This document shows, piece after piece, positions 7,656-13,651 of a DNA stretch of 13,651 nt. Both the position numbers and the translations under genes were made by a program. How positions within the stretch are numbered: the first letter of the stretch is position 1; every line of letters begins with the position of its first letter. The notes under the pieces are model-generated. The model had not been told where the DNA came from. It saw nothing but the letters and a program-made list of their open reading frames with translations, and made no database searches. Origin of the DNA: Phycisphaeraceae bacterium (lineage in GTDB: Bacteria; Planctomycetota; Phycisphaerae; Phycisphaerales; Phycisphaeraceae); contig PUNN01000174.1 in assembly GCA_003552605.1 (NCBI GenBank), positions 1 through 13,651 of the forward strand, given 5' to 3'.

Positions 7656-7718
7656 CAAAGGCCTTTGTCACTGCTGAGTGTGCCGCAACGCCGCATGGCA
7701 TGCGGGCGTTGCCATGCG
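7656..7718. repeat. Short palindromes in the spacer after the heparinase-like gene
   Basis: CAAAGGCCTTTG (7656-7667) is a perfect 12-bp palindrome. CGCATGGCA (7692-7700) and TGCCATGCG (7710-7718) form a perfect 9-bp stem with a 9-nt loop. The spacer 7566-7762 holds no convincing gene. CATGGC/GCCATG strings recur in the adjacent element, so these may be eroded parts of the same repeat family. Confidence 0.4.
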
Positions 7719-7762
7719 ATCTCGGTGAAACGCTCCACTGCCCCGCCGGCCCCAGCGCAAAC

Positions 7763-8020
7763 GCATGTAGCTCGGCTGGCTGCCTCAGCAGCCCTCTCTC
7801 CGGAGGCGGCTGATGGCCATGCGGCGAGGGCGCATGACACGCGCCGCAGCGGGCAACCCGGGGGCTGGCTGTGTCAGCGAGCTTTCCGGGGGTCCGGGGG
7901 TCTTCAGCCCGATGGCCATGTGAGTCCGTGAGGCGCTCGGGGCGTCCTGAACCCTCGGGGCCGCATGGCCATCGGCCGCGGACGACCGCTGACCATGCCA
8001 CCCTGCTTGCAGCTACATGC
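7763..8020. mobile_element. MITE-like palindromic element, copy A (258 bp)
   Basis: The element begins GCATGTAGCTCGGCTGGC and ends with the inverted counterpart GCTACATGC. The right end read on the opposite strand (GCATGTAGCTGCAAGCAGG, then GTGGCATGGTCAGCGG) matches the left end of copy B at 10442. The segment 7881-7979 is about 93% identical (92 of 99 by hand) to 10503-10601 in inverted orientation. Internal arms carry GATGGCCATG/CATGGCCATC repeats. It has no coding capacity that I accept. Terminal inverted repeats, small size and a second copy fit a non-autonomous element or a planctomycete dispersed hairpin repeat. No target duplication is clear. The left arm is more diverged than the right, and an extra internal palindrome suggests nesting or rearrangement. 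Confidence 0.65.
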
Positions 8021-8061
8021 ATTCGACCTGCGCGGCCCATTCTGCAATGTCACTCCACTGC

Positions 8062-8067
8062 TATCAT
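8062..8067 (+). promoter_or_regulatory. Candidate -10 element for the nucleotide-sugar dehydratase gene
   Basis: TATCAT matches five of six -10 consensus bases and lies 61 bp before the chosen ATG at 8129, just outside the repeat element. No good -35 is seen. Its position supports the shorter start over one inside the element. Confidence 0.3.
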
Positions 8068-8128
8068 GGCACCACCACCCCGGCATGCGGCCATCTGCCT
8101 TGCGGCTGGCCGCGGCGGGGGGAGAGGA

Positions 8129-9811
8129 ATGTGTGCGATGGTGCCCGATGGCCACGACAATGGTTTGAGCAACGGCCTGAGCGATGCCCCAGACGGCTCC
8201 GGGGCCGAAAGTGCGCCGGTGCATGAGCGGCGGATGCGGACACTGCTGGTCGGCACCGCCGGCTCGGTCCGCCAGCTTGTCCATCTGCTGGAATTGGTCG
8301 ACCCGCCGCGGGATGTCATCGGCTGTGTGCTTCCCGGCGCTGCGGCGGATGAAAGTGAGCGAACGCCGGATTCGGTGACGGTGCTCGGCAGCTTCGATGA
8401 CCTGGGTGAAGTCCTTCTTCGGCATGGCATTGAACAGGCCCTGGTCAGCCTGCCCGCCGCGGCCGAGCCGCAGGCGCGATCGGTGTTGAATGAGATCGAG
8501 GCGGCGAAGGTGGCCTGGCGCTGGATGCCGACGCTGGCTGATCAGCTTGCCGGTGATGTGCGGCCACCGTTTGCCTTCCGCTCAGCGGTGCCGCCGGAAG
8601 GTGAGGAGGCGGTGCTGGACGTGCGACAGCCGCTCGGCCGCTTCGGCGGCATTGATCCGGCCGGCCTGCTCGGCCGGCGGCCGCGTCCGCTGGATGAAGC
8701 GTTGATCGAACGCACGGTGCGGGGCAAGGTCGTGGCGGTGACAGGGGCCGGCGGCTCGATCGGCTCGGAGCTTGTGCGGATGCTCTGCCGGTTCAAACCG
8801 GCCAAGCTCGTCCTGCTCGAGCGCGCTGAGAGCCCGCTTTTCGAGATCGACCGTGAGCTGGCAAGCGAGCATGCGGATGTGCCGCGGACGGCGGTGCTGC
8901 TGGACATCACCGATCGTGAGCGAACCCGCGCTGCGTTCGAACGGCATCGCCCGGAAATGGTGTTCCACGCCGCGGCCCTGAAGCATGTCGGCCTGATGCA
9001 GGATCGGCCGGCGGAAGCGATCGAGAGCAACTTCTTCGGCACCCGCGCCGTGGCCGATGCCGCCATGGCCGGCGGCGCGCGGCGGATGGTGATGATCTCG
9101 ACCGACAAGGCCGTTAACCCCGCAAGTGTCATGGGCTCGACCAAGCGGCTTGCCGAGCTTTACGTGCAGCATCTGAACGAAACCACGGACATGACCCTCT
9201 GCATCGTGCGCTTCGGCAATGTGCTCGGGTCAGTGGGCAGCGTGCTACCGATCTGGTCAAAGCAGCTTTCAGCGGGCGTGCCCCTGACGGTGACGCATAA
9301 GGACATGCACCGCTACTTCATGACCATCCCCGAGGCGGCGGGACTCGTGCTGCAATCCGCCGCGATGAGCGGTCGTAAGTGGGATGATGAGGGCGGCAGC
9401 GGCCAGCGGGGTGGTGAGGTGTTTCTGCTCGACATGGGGCAGCCTGTGCGCATCCTCGATCTCGCCCATCGCTTCGTCCGGGCCCACGGCCTCGAGCCGA
9501 ACGAGGATGTACCCATCGTCATCACCGGCCCGCGGCCGGGTGAGAAGCTGCACGAGGAACTGCTCTACCCCACCGAGCAGTTGCGCCCTACGCCCCATGG
9601 GGGCGTGAGCCGCCTTGCCTCGCATCCACCGGACTCCGCACGGATGCGGCGACTGATCGCGATGTTCGACCGCCTGCGACAGGGGCCGGAAGGATTCCCA
9701 TGGCAATATGCGGACCGTGATGAGCTTCGCACGGTGCTCCGCCGCGCGATCGAAGACATGACCGCCGACGGCGAACAACAAGCCGGGACAAAGCGCCGTC
9801 ACGCTCGGTAA
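8129..9811 (+). CDS. CapD/WbpM-type nucleotide-sugar 4,6-dehydratase (polysaccharide biosynthesis), lacking the membrane domain
   Basis: The product is 560 residues from the ATG at 8129, preceded by a GGGGGGAGAGG ribosome site; the in-frame ATG at 8138 is equally possible. A longer frame from 7871 runs through the repeat element and is not credible. Residues 36-150 form an N-terminal Rossmann-like (CoA-binding-type) domain (RTLLVGTAGSVRQLVHLLE). The extended SDR catalytic domain follows: GAGGSIGSEL at 206-215 (NAD(P) binding), FHAAALKHV at 279-287, and ISTDKAVNPASVMGSTKR at 323-340. There Met335 and Lys339 replace the normal YxxxK, as is typical of the WbpM/FlaA1 group that make UDP-4-keto-6-deoxy sugars. 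GPRPGEKLHEELL (467-479) is the C-terminal family signature. Large members carry four N-terminal transmembrane helices; this one has none and should be cytosolic. It probably feeds capsule or O-antigen synthesis, though no glycosyltransferases are in the window. It converges on the STAS gene with 28 bp between. Confidence 0.88.
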   Translation: MCAMVPDGHDNGLSNGLSDAPDGSGAESAPVHERRMRTLLVGTAGSVRQLVHLLELVDPPRDVIGCVLPGAAADESERTPDSVTVLGSFDDLGEVLLRHGIEQALVSLPAAAEPQARSVLNEIEAAKVAWRWMPTLADQLAGDVRPPFAFRSAVPPEGEEAVLDVRQPLGRFGGIDPAGLLGRRPRPLDEALIERTVRGKVVAVTGAGGSIGSELVRMLCRFKPAKLVLLERAESPLFEIDRELASEHADVPRTAVLLDITDRERTRAAFERHRPEMVFHAAALKHVGLMQDRPAEAIESNFFGTRAVADAAMAGGARRMVMISTDKAVNPASVMGSTKRLAELYVQHLNETTDMTLCIVRFGNVLGSVGSVLPIWSKQLSAGVPLTVTHKDMHRYFMTIPEAAGLVLQSAAMSGRKWDDEGGSGQRGGEVFLLDMGQPVRILDLAHRFVRAHGLEPNEDVPIVITGPRPGEKLHEELLYPTEQLRPTPHGGVSRLASHPPDSARMRRLIAMFDRLRQGPEGFPWQYADRDELRTVLRRAIEDMTADGEQQAGTKRRHAR

Positions 9812-9839
9812 CGCCCCTGAGGTGGAATCACCCGGATGC

Positions 9840-10178
9840 TCAGTCGCCGATCTGAAGGCCCGTCAGGGCTGTGGTGAGGTCATCGGCGAAGTCGAACACC
9901 TTGTCCAGGCCCGTGGTCAGAAACACCGCCCATACACTGTCGGGCATGCCGGCGAGCTTCAGCCGGCGGTCATTGTCGATCATGATCTTGCGAAGCCGCA
10001 GCAACTGCGACAGGTTGGAAGAGTTGACGTGCGTCACCGCGGACAGGTCGACCACCACATCCGGGGTCGGCTGTGTCTGAAGCGCCGCCTCCTGCGCCGT
10101 CAGGAGGTCTTCCGACAGCGCCGGCTCATCCGTCAGCGATACGACCCAGATGGTTTCCGACCATTTCTCGATGGACAT
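9840..10178 (-). CDS. STAS domain protein, anti-sigma factor antagonist-like
   Basis: The product is 112 residues from the ATG at 10178, with GGGAG 8 bases upstream; a GTG at 10196 would add six residues but has no ribosome site. The whole protein is one STAS domain: VVVDLSAVTHVNSSNLSQLL (41-60) is the strand-turn-helix that in SpoIIAA-type proteins carries the phosphorylated serine (DSSG, second Ser). Here the motif is NSSN, with Ser54 as the likely site. DRRLKLAGMPDSVWAVFLTT (70-89) and GLDKVFDFADD complete the fold. The known family role is partner-switching: the unphosphorylated form binds an anti-sigma kinase and releases a sigma factor or other target. No kinase or sigma gene lies nearby, so the partner is unknown. 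This NSSN...LRLRK form is common in planctomycetes. Confidence 0.87.
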   Translation of the reverse strand: MSIEKWSETIWVVSLTDEPALSEDLLTAQEAALQTQPTPDVVVDLSAVTHVNSSNLSQLLRLRKIMIDNDRRLKLAGMPDSVWAVFLTTGLDKVFDFADDLTTALTGLQIGD

Positions 10179-10361
10179 CCAACCGACTCCCGCCACAGTT
10201 CAAACGGGCCACCCGGGACCACCCACGGCCCCACATCCGCCACTGCTCGCACAACCCGCAAAGCGATGCCATTGTCGTCGCGGGCGCCGCCGATGCAAGT
10301 ATGCGTTCTTCCAGCAACACGGCGAACGGTGCATGACACATGTGGCAGAACGCCTTTCGCT

Positions 10362-10431
10362 CCCTCGCCCCTCGGGAGAGGGCTGGGGTGAGGGGAAAAA
10401 CGCCGGGGCCGTCCGAACCCGCCCTCACCCC
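10362..10431. repeat. Dispersed GC hairpin repeat of the CCCTC...GGGAGAGGG type
   Basis: CCCTCGCCC (10362-10370) pairs with GGGAGAGGG (10374-10382) with one mismatch. A second perfect 10-bp stem joins GGGGTGAGGG (10385-10394) and CCCTCACCCC (10422-10431). This motif occurs in many unrelated bacterial genomes and its minus-strand translation (PLTPALSRG) is a known source of false protein calls. It abuts the MITE-like copy B. The rest of the 10179-10361 spacer shows no gene. Confidence 0.6.
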
Positions 10432-10441
10432 CATGGCGAAC

Positions 10442-10636
10442 GCATGTAGCTTGGGTGGCATGGTCAGCGGCCGTATTACCGCGGGTTCCGGGGATTCCGG
10501 GGGCGGCCGATGGCCATGCGGCCCCCAGGGTTCAAGCCGACCCGAGTGCCTCGCGGACTCACATGGCCATCGGGCTGAAGACCCCCGGAGCCCCGGAAAG
10601 CCCGCTGACCATGCCACCCACTTGGGAGAGACATGC
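10442..10636. mobile_element. MITE-like palindromic element, copy B (195 bp)
   Basis: The ends are GCATGT (10442-10447) and ACATGC (10631-10636). Just inside is a perfect 19-bp inverted repeat, TGGGTGGCATGGTCAGCGG (10452-10470) against 10602-10620. A second perfect 12-bp inverted pair, CCGATGGCCATG (10507-10518) and CATGGCCATCGG (10562-10573), lies further in. G-rich blocks with TTCCGGGG on the left arm mirror CCCCGGAA on the right, so the whole element can fold into one long imperfect hairpin. It carries no gene. It ends 71 bp from the gyrA stop and could serve as the 3' structure of the gyrA transcript. No target-site duplication is obvious. Confidence 0.7.
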
Positions 10637-10650
10637 ATCCGCCCTGTTGC

Positions 10651-10679
10651 GGGGTTGCGGGGTTGCGGGGTTCCGGGGG
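10651..10679 (+). repeat. G-quadruplex-capable tandem G-tract (GGGGTTGC repeats) after gyrA
   Basis: Four runs of four or more G (10651-10654, 10659-10662, 10667-10670, 10675-10679) are separated by TTGC, TTGC and TTCC. This exceeds the usual G3+N1-7 quadruplex rule. It lies on the strand that templates gyrA, 29 bp beyond the stop codon, so the gyrA transcript would be C-rich here. Confidence 0.7.
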
Positions 10680-10707
10680 CGGCAGAATTGAACCGGGCCG
10701 GCGAAGC

Positions 10708-13587
10708 TCAACGCCCGCCCGAATCCTGCCCGCCGGCATCGGGGTCTCGCTCGGTGTCCGGGGCGGTATCCCCCCCCTCGCCCCCCTCATCCCCATCACC
10801 TTCACCGCCACCGGCCTCCGCCGATGACTCGGCCCCTGCCCCCTCACCTGCGCCGGAGACGGATTTCGGGGTTTCCGGGGTTTCCGGGGTTTCCGGGGTT
10901 TCCGGGGTTTCCGGGGGGCCGGGGGTGTTGTCTTCGCGGTCTTCCTCGGGTACGCGGGCGATGCTCGCGAGGGTGTCATCCTTGGCGACATTGATCACCC
11001 GTACACCCTGCGAGCCGCGCATCGTCTGCCGCACCTCCGCCGCGCGCGTCCGGATCATCATCCCCACCGTCGTGATCATCATCACATCGTCCGACTGCTC
11101 GACCGCCATCAGCCCGACCACGCGGCCATTGCGGCGGTTGACGGCGATGTCACGCCGCCCCTTGCCCCCGCGGCTCTGAACACGCGTCGAGCCATCCTCG
11201 GCCTGCACGAGATATTCACGCAGCGGCGTGCGCTTGCCAAAGCCGCCGCGGGTCACCGTCAACAGGTCACGGTCATCGCCCGCATGCACACGCACCATCC
11301 CCACCACCTCATCATCCCCGCCAAGCTCGATGCCCTTCACCCCGCTGGCATTGCGGCCCATCGCACGCGCATCATCCTCGCGGAAGCGGATCGCCATCCC
11401 CTTCGACGTGCCGAGCAGGATGTGGTCATCACCGCTGGTCCAGGTCACACCGATCAGCCGGTCGTCATCGCGCAGGTTGATGGCGATGATCCCCGACCGG
11501 TTCACGTTGCGGTAGTCGGCAAGCAGCGTGCGCTTGACCATGCCCCGCGCTGTGGCGAACACGAGGAACGCCTCCTCGCGCTCGAAGTCGCTGATGGGCA
11601 TCAGCTCGCATACCTGCTCGTCCGGACGAAGGTTGAGCAGGTTCACGATCGCCCGGCCGCGGCTGGTCCGCGGCGCTTCGGCGATGTCGTACACCTTCAG
11701 CTTGAACACGCGACCCTTGTTGGTAAAGCACAGCAGGTCATCGTGCGTCGAGGCGACGAAGAGCTGGTCGGTCACATCCTCATCCCGCGTCGCCGCGCCG
11801 CGGATGCCCCGGCCGCCGCGGCCCTGCGTGCGGTATTCATCCACCGGCAGCCGCTTGACATAGCCGGCCCGGGTGAAGGTGACCACCACCCGCTGCACCG
11901 GCGTCAGCTCGCCGAGGTCGAACTCACCCGCCTCCTGCTCGGAGAACTGCGTCCGCCGGGCATCGCCGAAGCGGCTCTTGATCTGCGCCAGGTCATCCTT
12001 GATGATCGCATACACCCGTGAATCCTCGCCGAGGATCGCCTCATACTCCTCGATCTCGGCAAGCAGCTTCGCGTAGCTGTCGACAAGCCGCTCGATCTCG
12101 AGGCCGACAAGCTGGATCAGTTGCAGCCGGCCGATCGCCTCGGCCTGCGTCCGCGTCAGATGCACATCCTGCTCGACCGCATGGTCCTTCAACCGCTGCG
12201 GAATCTGCGGGGCATACGGGTGGTCGGCCGGTATCCGGAAGCCGCGCTGCATCAACGCCTCGATCGCCTCTTCACGCGTGCGTGAGCTGCGGATCAGCCG
12301 GATCACCTCATCAATGTCGCACACCGCGTAGATCAGCCCCTCGATGCGGTGTGCCTCCTGCTGCGCCCGCTTGAGCTTGTACGCCGTGCGGCGGCGGATC
12401 ACCTCGAAGCGGTGGCGGATATAGCAGTCGATCAGCCCGCGCAGGCCGAGCGTCTGCGGCTGGCCGTCCACGAGGGCGATGCTGATGATCGAGAACGTCG
12501 ATTGCAGCGGCGTGAGCTGGTAGAGCTGGTTCTCGACCACCGTCGGGTCGGCCGCCTTCTTCAGCTCGATGACCACCCGCATCCCACCGCGGTTGCTCGA
12601 TTCATCCACGATGTCGGCGATGTCGGTGATCCGCTCGAGCTTGCGCGCCTCGACGATCTTGTTGACGATCCCATCGTTCTTGGTCACCTGGTAGGGAATC
12701 TCGGTGACCACCAGCAGGTTCCGGCCCGTCCGCGTCTGCTCGTGATGCACCTTGCCACGCACCGTCACGCGGCCGCGGCCGGTGGCGTAGGCCTCCATGA
12801 TGCCCCGCCGCCCGCAGATCACCCCACCGGTGGGAAAGTCCGGCCCCGGCACGATCTGCATCAGCTCGGCAAGCCCGATCTCCGGCCGGTCGATCACCGT
12901 GGTGATCGCATCGCATATCTCGCCGAGATTATGCGGCGGCATCGAGCACGCCATGCCCACCGCAATGCCCGTCGAGCCGTTGACCAGCAGGTTCGGAAAC
13001 CGCGAGGGCAGCACCTTCGGCTCGACCATCGACTCATCGAAGTTGGGTATCCAGTCGACCGTCTCGAGCTTGAGGTCATCGAGCATCTCGATGGCGTGGG
13101 CATGCAGCCGCGCTTCGGTGTACCGCATCGCCGCGGGCGGGTCGGGGTCGAGCGATCCGAAGTTGCCCTGGTTGTCGACCAGCGGGTATCGCGTCTTCCA
13201 CGGCTGGGCGAGGTTGACCAGCGTCGGGTAGATCGCCGCATCGCCGTGGGGGTGGTACTTCTTCATCGTCTCACCCACGATGCCGGCGCACTTGGAGTGC
13301 TTTCGGCCGGGGGTGAGGTTCAGATCGTGCATCGCCACGAGGATGCGGCGCTGGCTCGGCTTGAGCCCATCGCGCACATCCGGCAGTGCCCGGTCGACGA
13401 TGGTGCTCATCGCATACGTGAGATAGCTCTCGGCCAACTCCTGCTCGATGGCCGTGTCGATCATCTGCCCGCCACTGACCGGCGGCGGCGGCACCTGCTC
13501 ATCGCCGCCCCCCTCCGGCTGCTCGGGGTCCTGCGGGCCGTCCGGGGGTTGGGGGCCTTCCGGGGGGAGGCCATCATCCTGGCTCAT
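10708..13587 (-). CDS. gyrA: DNA gyrase subunit A
   Basis: GyrA is the DNA-cleaving and wrapping subunit that with GyrB introduces negative supercoils. The product is 959 residues, versus about 820-880 in most bacteria. Residues 1-41 are an extra Pro/Gly/acidic leader. SYLTYAMSTIVDRALPDVRD (54-73), KKYHPHGDAAIYPTLVNLAQ (109-128) and MRYTEARL with catalytic Tyr156 define the breakage domain. QGRGGRG (588-594) is the GyrA-box, separating it from ParC; the DNA-wrapping beta-pinwheel runs to about 880. At the positions equivalent to E. coli Ser83 and Asp87 it has Ala117 and Pro121. The last about 75 residues are low complexity: five PET repeats (892-906), then Gly/Glu/Asp/Ser. The start ATG has only a weak AAGAG close by, but no better start keeps the N-terminus. 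The 64 bp upstream show no clear promoter. gyrB is not in the window. Confidence 0.96.
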   Translation of the reverse strand: MSQDDGLPPEGPQPPDGPQDPEQPEGGGDEQVPPPPVSGGQMIDTAIEQELAESYLTYAMSTIVDRALPDVRDGLKPSQRRILVAMHDLNLTPGRKHSKCAGIVGETMKKYHPHGDAAIYPTLVNLAQPWKTRYPLVDNQGNFGSLDPDPPAAMRYTEARLHAHAIEMLDDLKLETVDWIPNFDESMVEPKVLPSRFPNLLVNGSTGIAVGMACSMPPHNLGEICDAITTVIDRPEIGLAELMQIVPGPDFPTGGVICGRRGIMEAYATGRGRVTVRGKVHHEQTRTGRNLLVVTEIPYQVTKNDGIVNKIVEARKLERITDIADIVDESSNRGGMRVVIELKKAADPTVVENQLYQLTPLQSTFSIISIALVDGQPQTLGLRGLIDCYIRHRFEVIRRRTAYKLKRAQQEAHRIEGLIYAVCDIDEVIRLIRSSRTREEAIEALMQRGFRIPADHPYAPQIPQRLKDHAVEQDVHLTRTQAEAIGRLQLIQLVGLEIERLVDSYAKLLAEIEEYEAILGEDSRVYAIIKDDLAQIKSRFGDARRTQFSEQEAGEFDLGELTPVQRVVVTFTRAGYVKRLPVDEYRTQGRGGRGIRGAATRDEDVTDQLFVASTHDDLLCFTNKGRVFKLKVYDIAEAPRTSRGRAIVNLLNLRPDEQVCELMPISDFEREEAFLVFATARGMVKRTLLADYRNVNRSGIIAINLRDDDRLIGVTWTSGDDHILLGTSKGMAIRFREDDARAMGRNASGVKGIELGGDDEVVGMVRVHAGDDRDLLTVTRGGFGKRTPLREYLVQAEDGSTRVQSRGGKGRRDIAVNRRNGRVVGLMAVEQSDDVMMITTVGMMIRTRAAEVRQTMRGSQGVRVINVAKDDTLASIARVPEEDREDNTPGPPETPETPETPETPETPKSVSGAGEGAGAESSAEAGGGEGDGDEGGEGGDTAPDTERDPDAGGQDSGGR
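10868..10918 (+). repeat. Perfect 9-bp tandem repeat (GGGGTTTCC x5 plus partial) inside the 3' end of gyrA
   Basis: GGGG starts recur every 9 bases at 10868, 10877, 10886, 10895, 10904 and 10913, with TTTCC between them. Read on the minus strand this encodes Pro-Glu-Thr repeated five times (GyrA residues 892-906). The period is three codons, so copy-number change keeps the frame. The plus strand also meets the G-quadruplex rule. Confidence 0.9.
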
Positions 13588-13651
13588 ACTCTTAATACCT
13601 GCATATCAGGGGTTTACATCATCACATCCCAGCCCCTCATCCTACCATAAA

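Noticed and set aside
5973..7658. 561-codon open frame on the minus strand opposite the heparinase-like gene
   Set aside because: The sense strand has recognisable family motifs throughout. The antisense product has none and has the composition of a GC-rich shadow.
7871..8128. Upstream start adding 86 residues to the dehydratase
   Set aside because: The extension is translated repeat element with no domain. A good ribosome site and a -10-like box point to 8129 or 8138.
9812..9839. Bidirectional terminator between the converging dehydratase and STAS genes
   Set aside because: Only a 4-bp GGTG/CACC stem is visible in the 28-bp gap, which is not enough evidence.
10126..10638. 170-codon minus-strand open frame containing PLTPALSRG
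   Set aside because: It is the translation of the dispersed GC hairpin and the MITE-like element and overlaps the start of the STAS gene. PLTPALSRG-type proteins are well-known false calls.
10868..10918. Possible CRISPR-like array
   Set aside because: The units are 9 bp, contiguous and have no spacers. It is a coding tandem repeat.
12349..13650. 433-codon open frame on the plus strand opposite gyrA
   Set aside because: It is antisense to a certain gyrA. The translation is His/Arg/Asp-rich with no domain, as expected of a high-GC shadow frame.
13588..13651. gyrA promoter
   Set aside because: TATTAA and TATGGT strings exist on the minus strand, but neither has a matching -35 within the window.

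Overview
This is GC-rich DNA (most genes use G or C at third positions) that reads like a planctomycete chromosome, most likely class Phycisphaerae. That placement is an inference from gene content. The window holds a PEP-CTERM surface protein, a prepilin-type N-terminal (pseudopilin-like) protein, a LacI-type sensor/AraC-HTH regulator of the XylR kind, a HEAT-like repeat protein of planctomycete style, a STAS protein with the NSSN variant common in that phylum, and a GyrA with a long low-complexity tail. I see eight genes, one cut by the left edge. I found no rRNA, tRNA or CRISPR array.

Left part (1-3028). A prepilin-type gene (minus strand, running off the left edge) lies downstream of a PEP-CTERM gene (minus). 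The 216 bp between them hold two strong hairpins, one of them a textbook intrinsic terminator only about 43 bp before the prepilin start. The PEP-CTERM gene is divergent from an XylR-like regulator (plus). The shared intergenic region carries two exact TGCGTCAA direct repeats spaced 21 bp, a plausible operator. Together this resembles a carbohydrate-responsive envelope/secretion locus.

Middle part (3073-7565). tsaB (tRNA t6A synthesis) and an exported HEAT-like repeat protein of unknown role are on the minus strand. The repeat-protein gene is divergent from a heparinase II/III-like polysaccharide lyase (plus) that has no visible signal peptide.

Right part (7566-13651). A CapD/WbpM-type nucleotide-sugar 4,6-dehydratase lacking the usual membrane domain (plus) converges on a small STAS anti-sigma-antagonist protein (minus). 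The pair is bracketed by two related, palindromic, MITE-like elements with terminal inverted repeats (7763-8020 and 10442-10636), about 93% identical over a 99-bp core. Next comes gyrA (minus). It has an N-terminal Pro/acidic extension, non-canonical residues at both main quinolone-contact positions, and a C-terminal tail containing a perfect 9-bp tandem repeat. That repeat resembles G-rich sequence in the adjacent element and spacer. The MITE-gyrA junction, with two G-quadruplex-capable tracts, is the most unusual part of the window.

I did not find a clearly new multi-gene system. The novelty lies in the repeat family and its possible link to the gyrA tail, the regulator's operator candidate, and the terminator placed in the prepilin leader.
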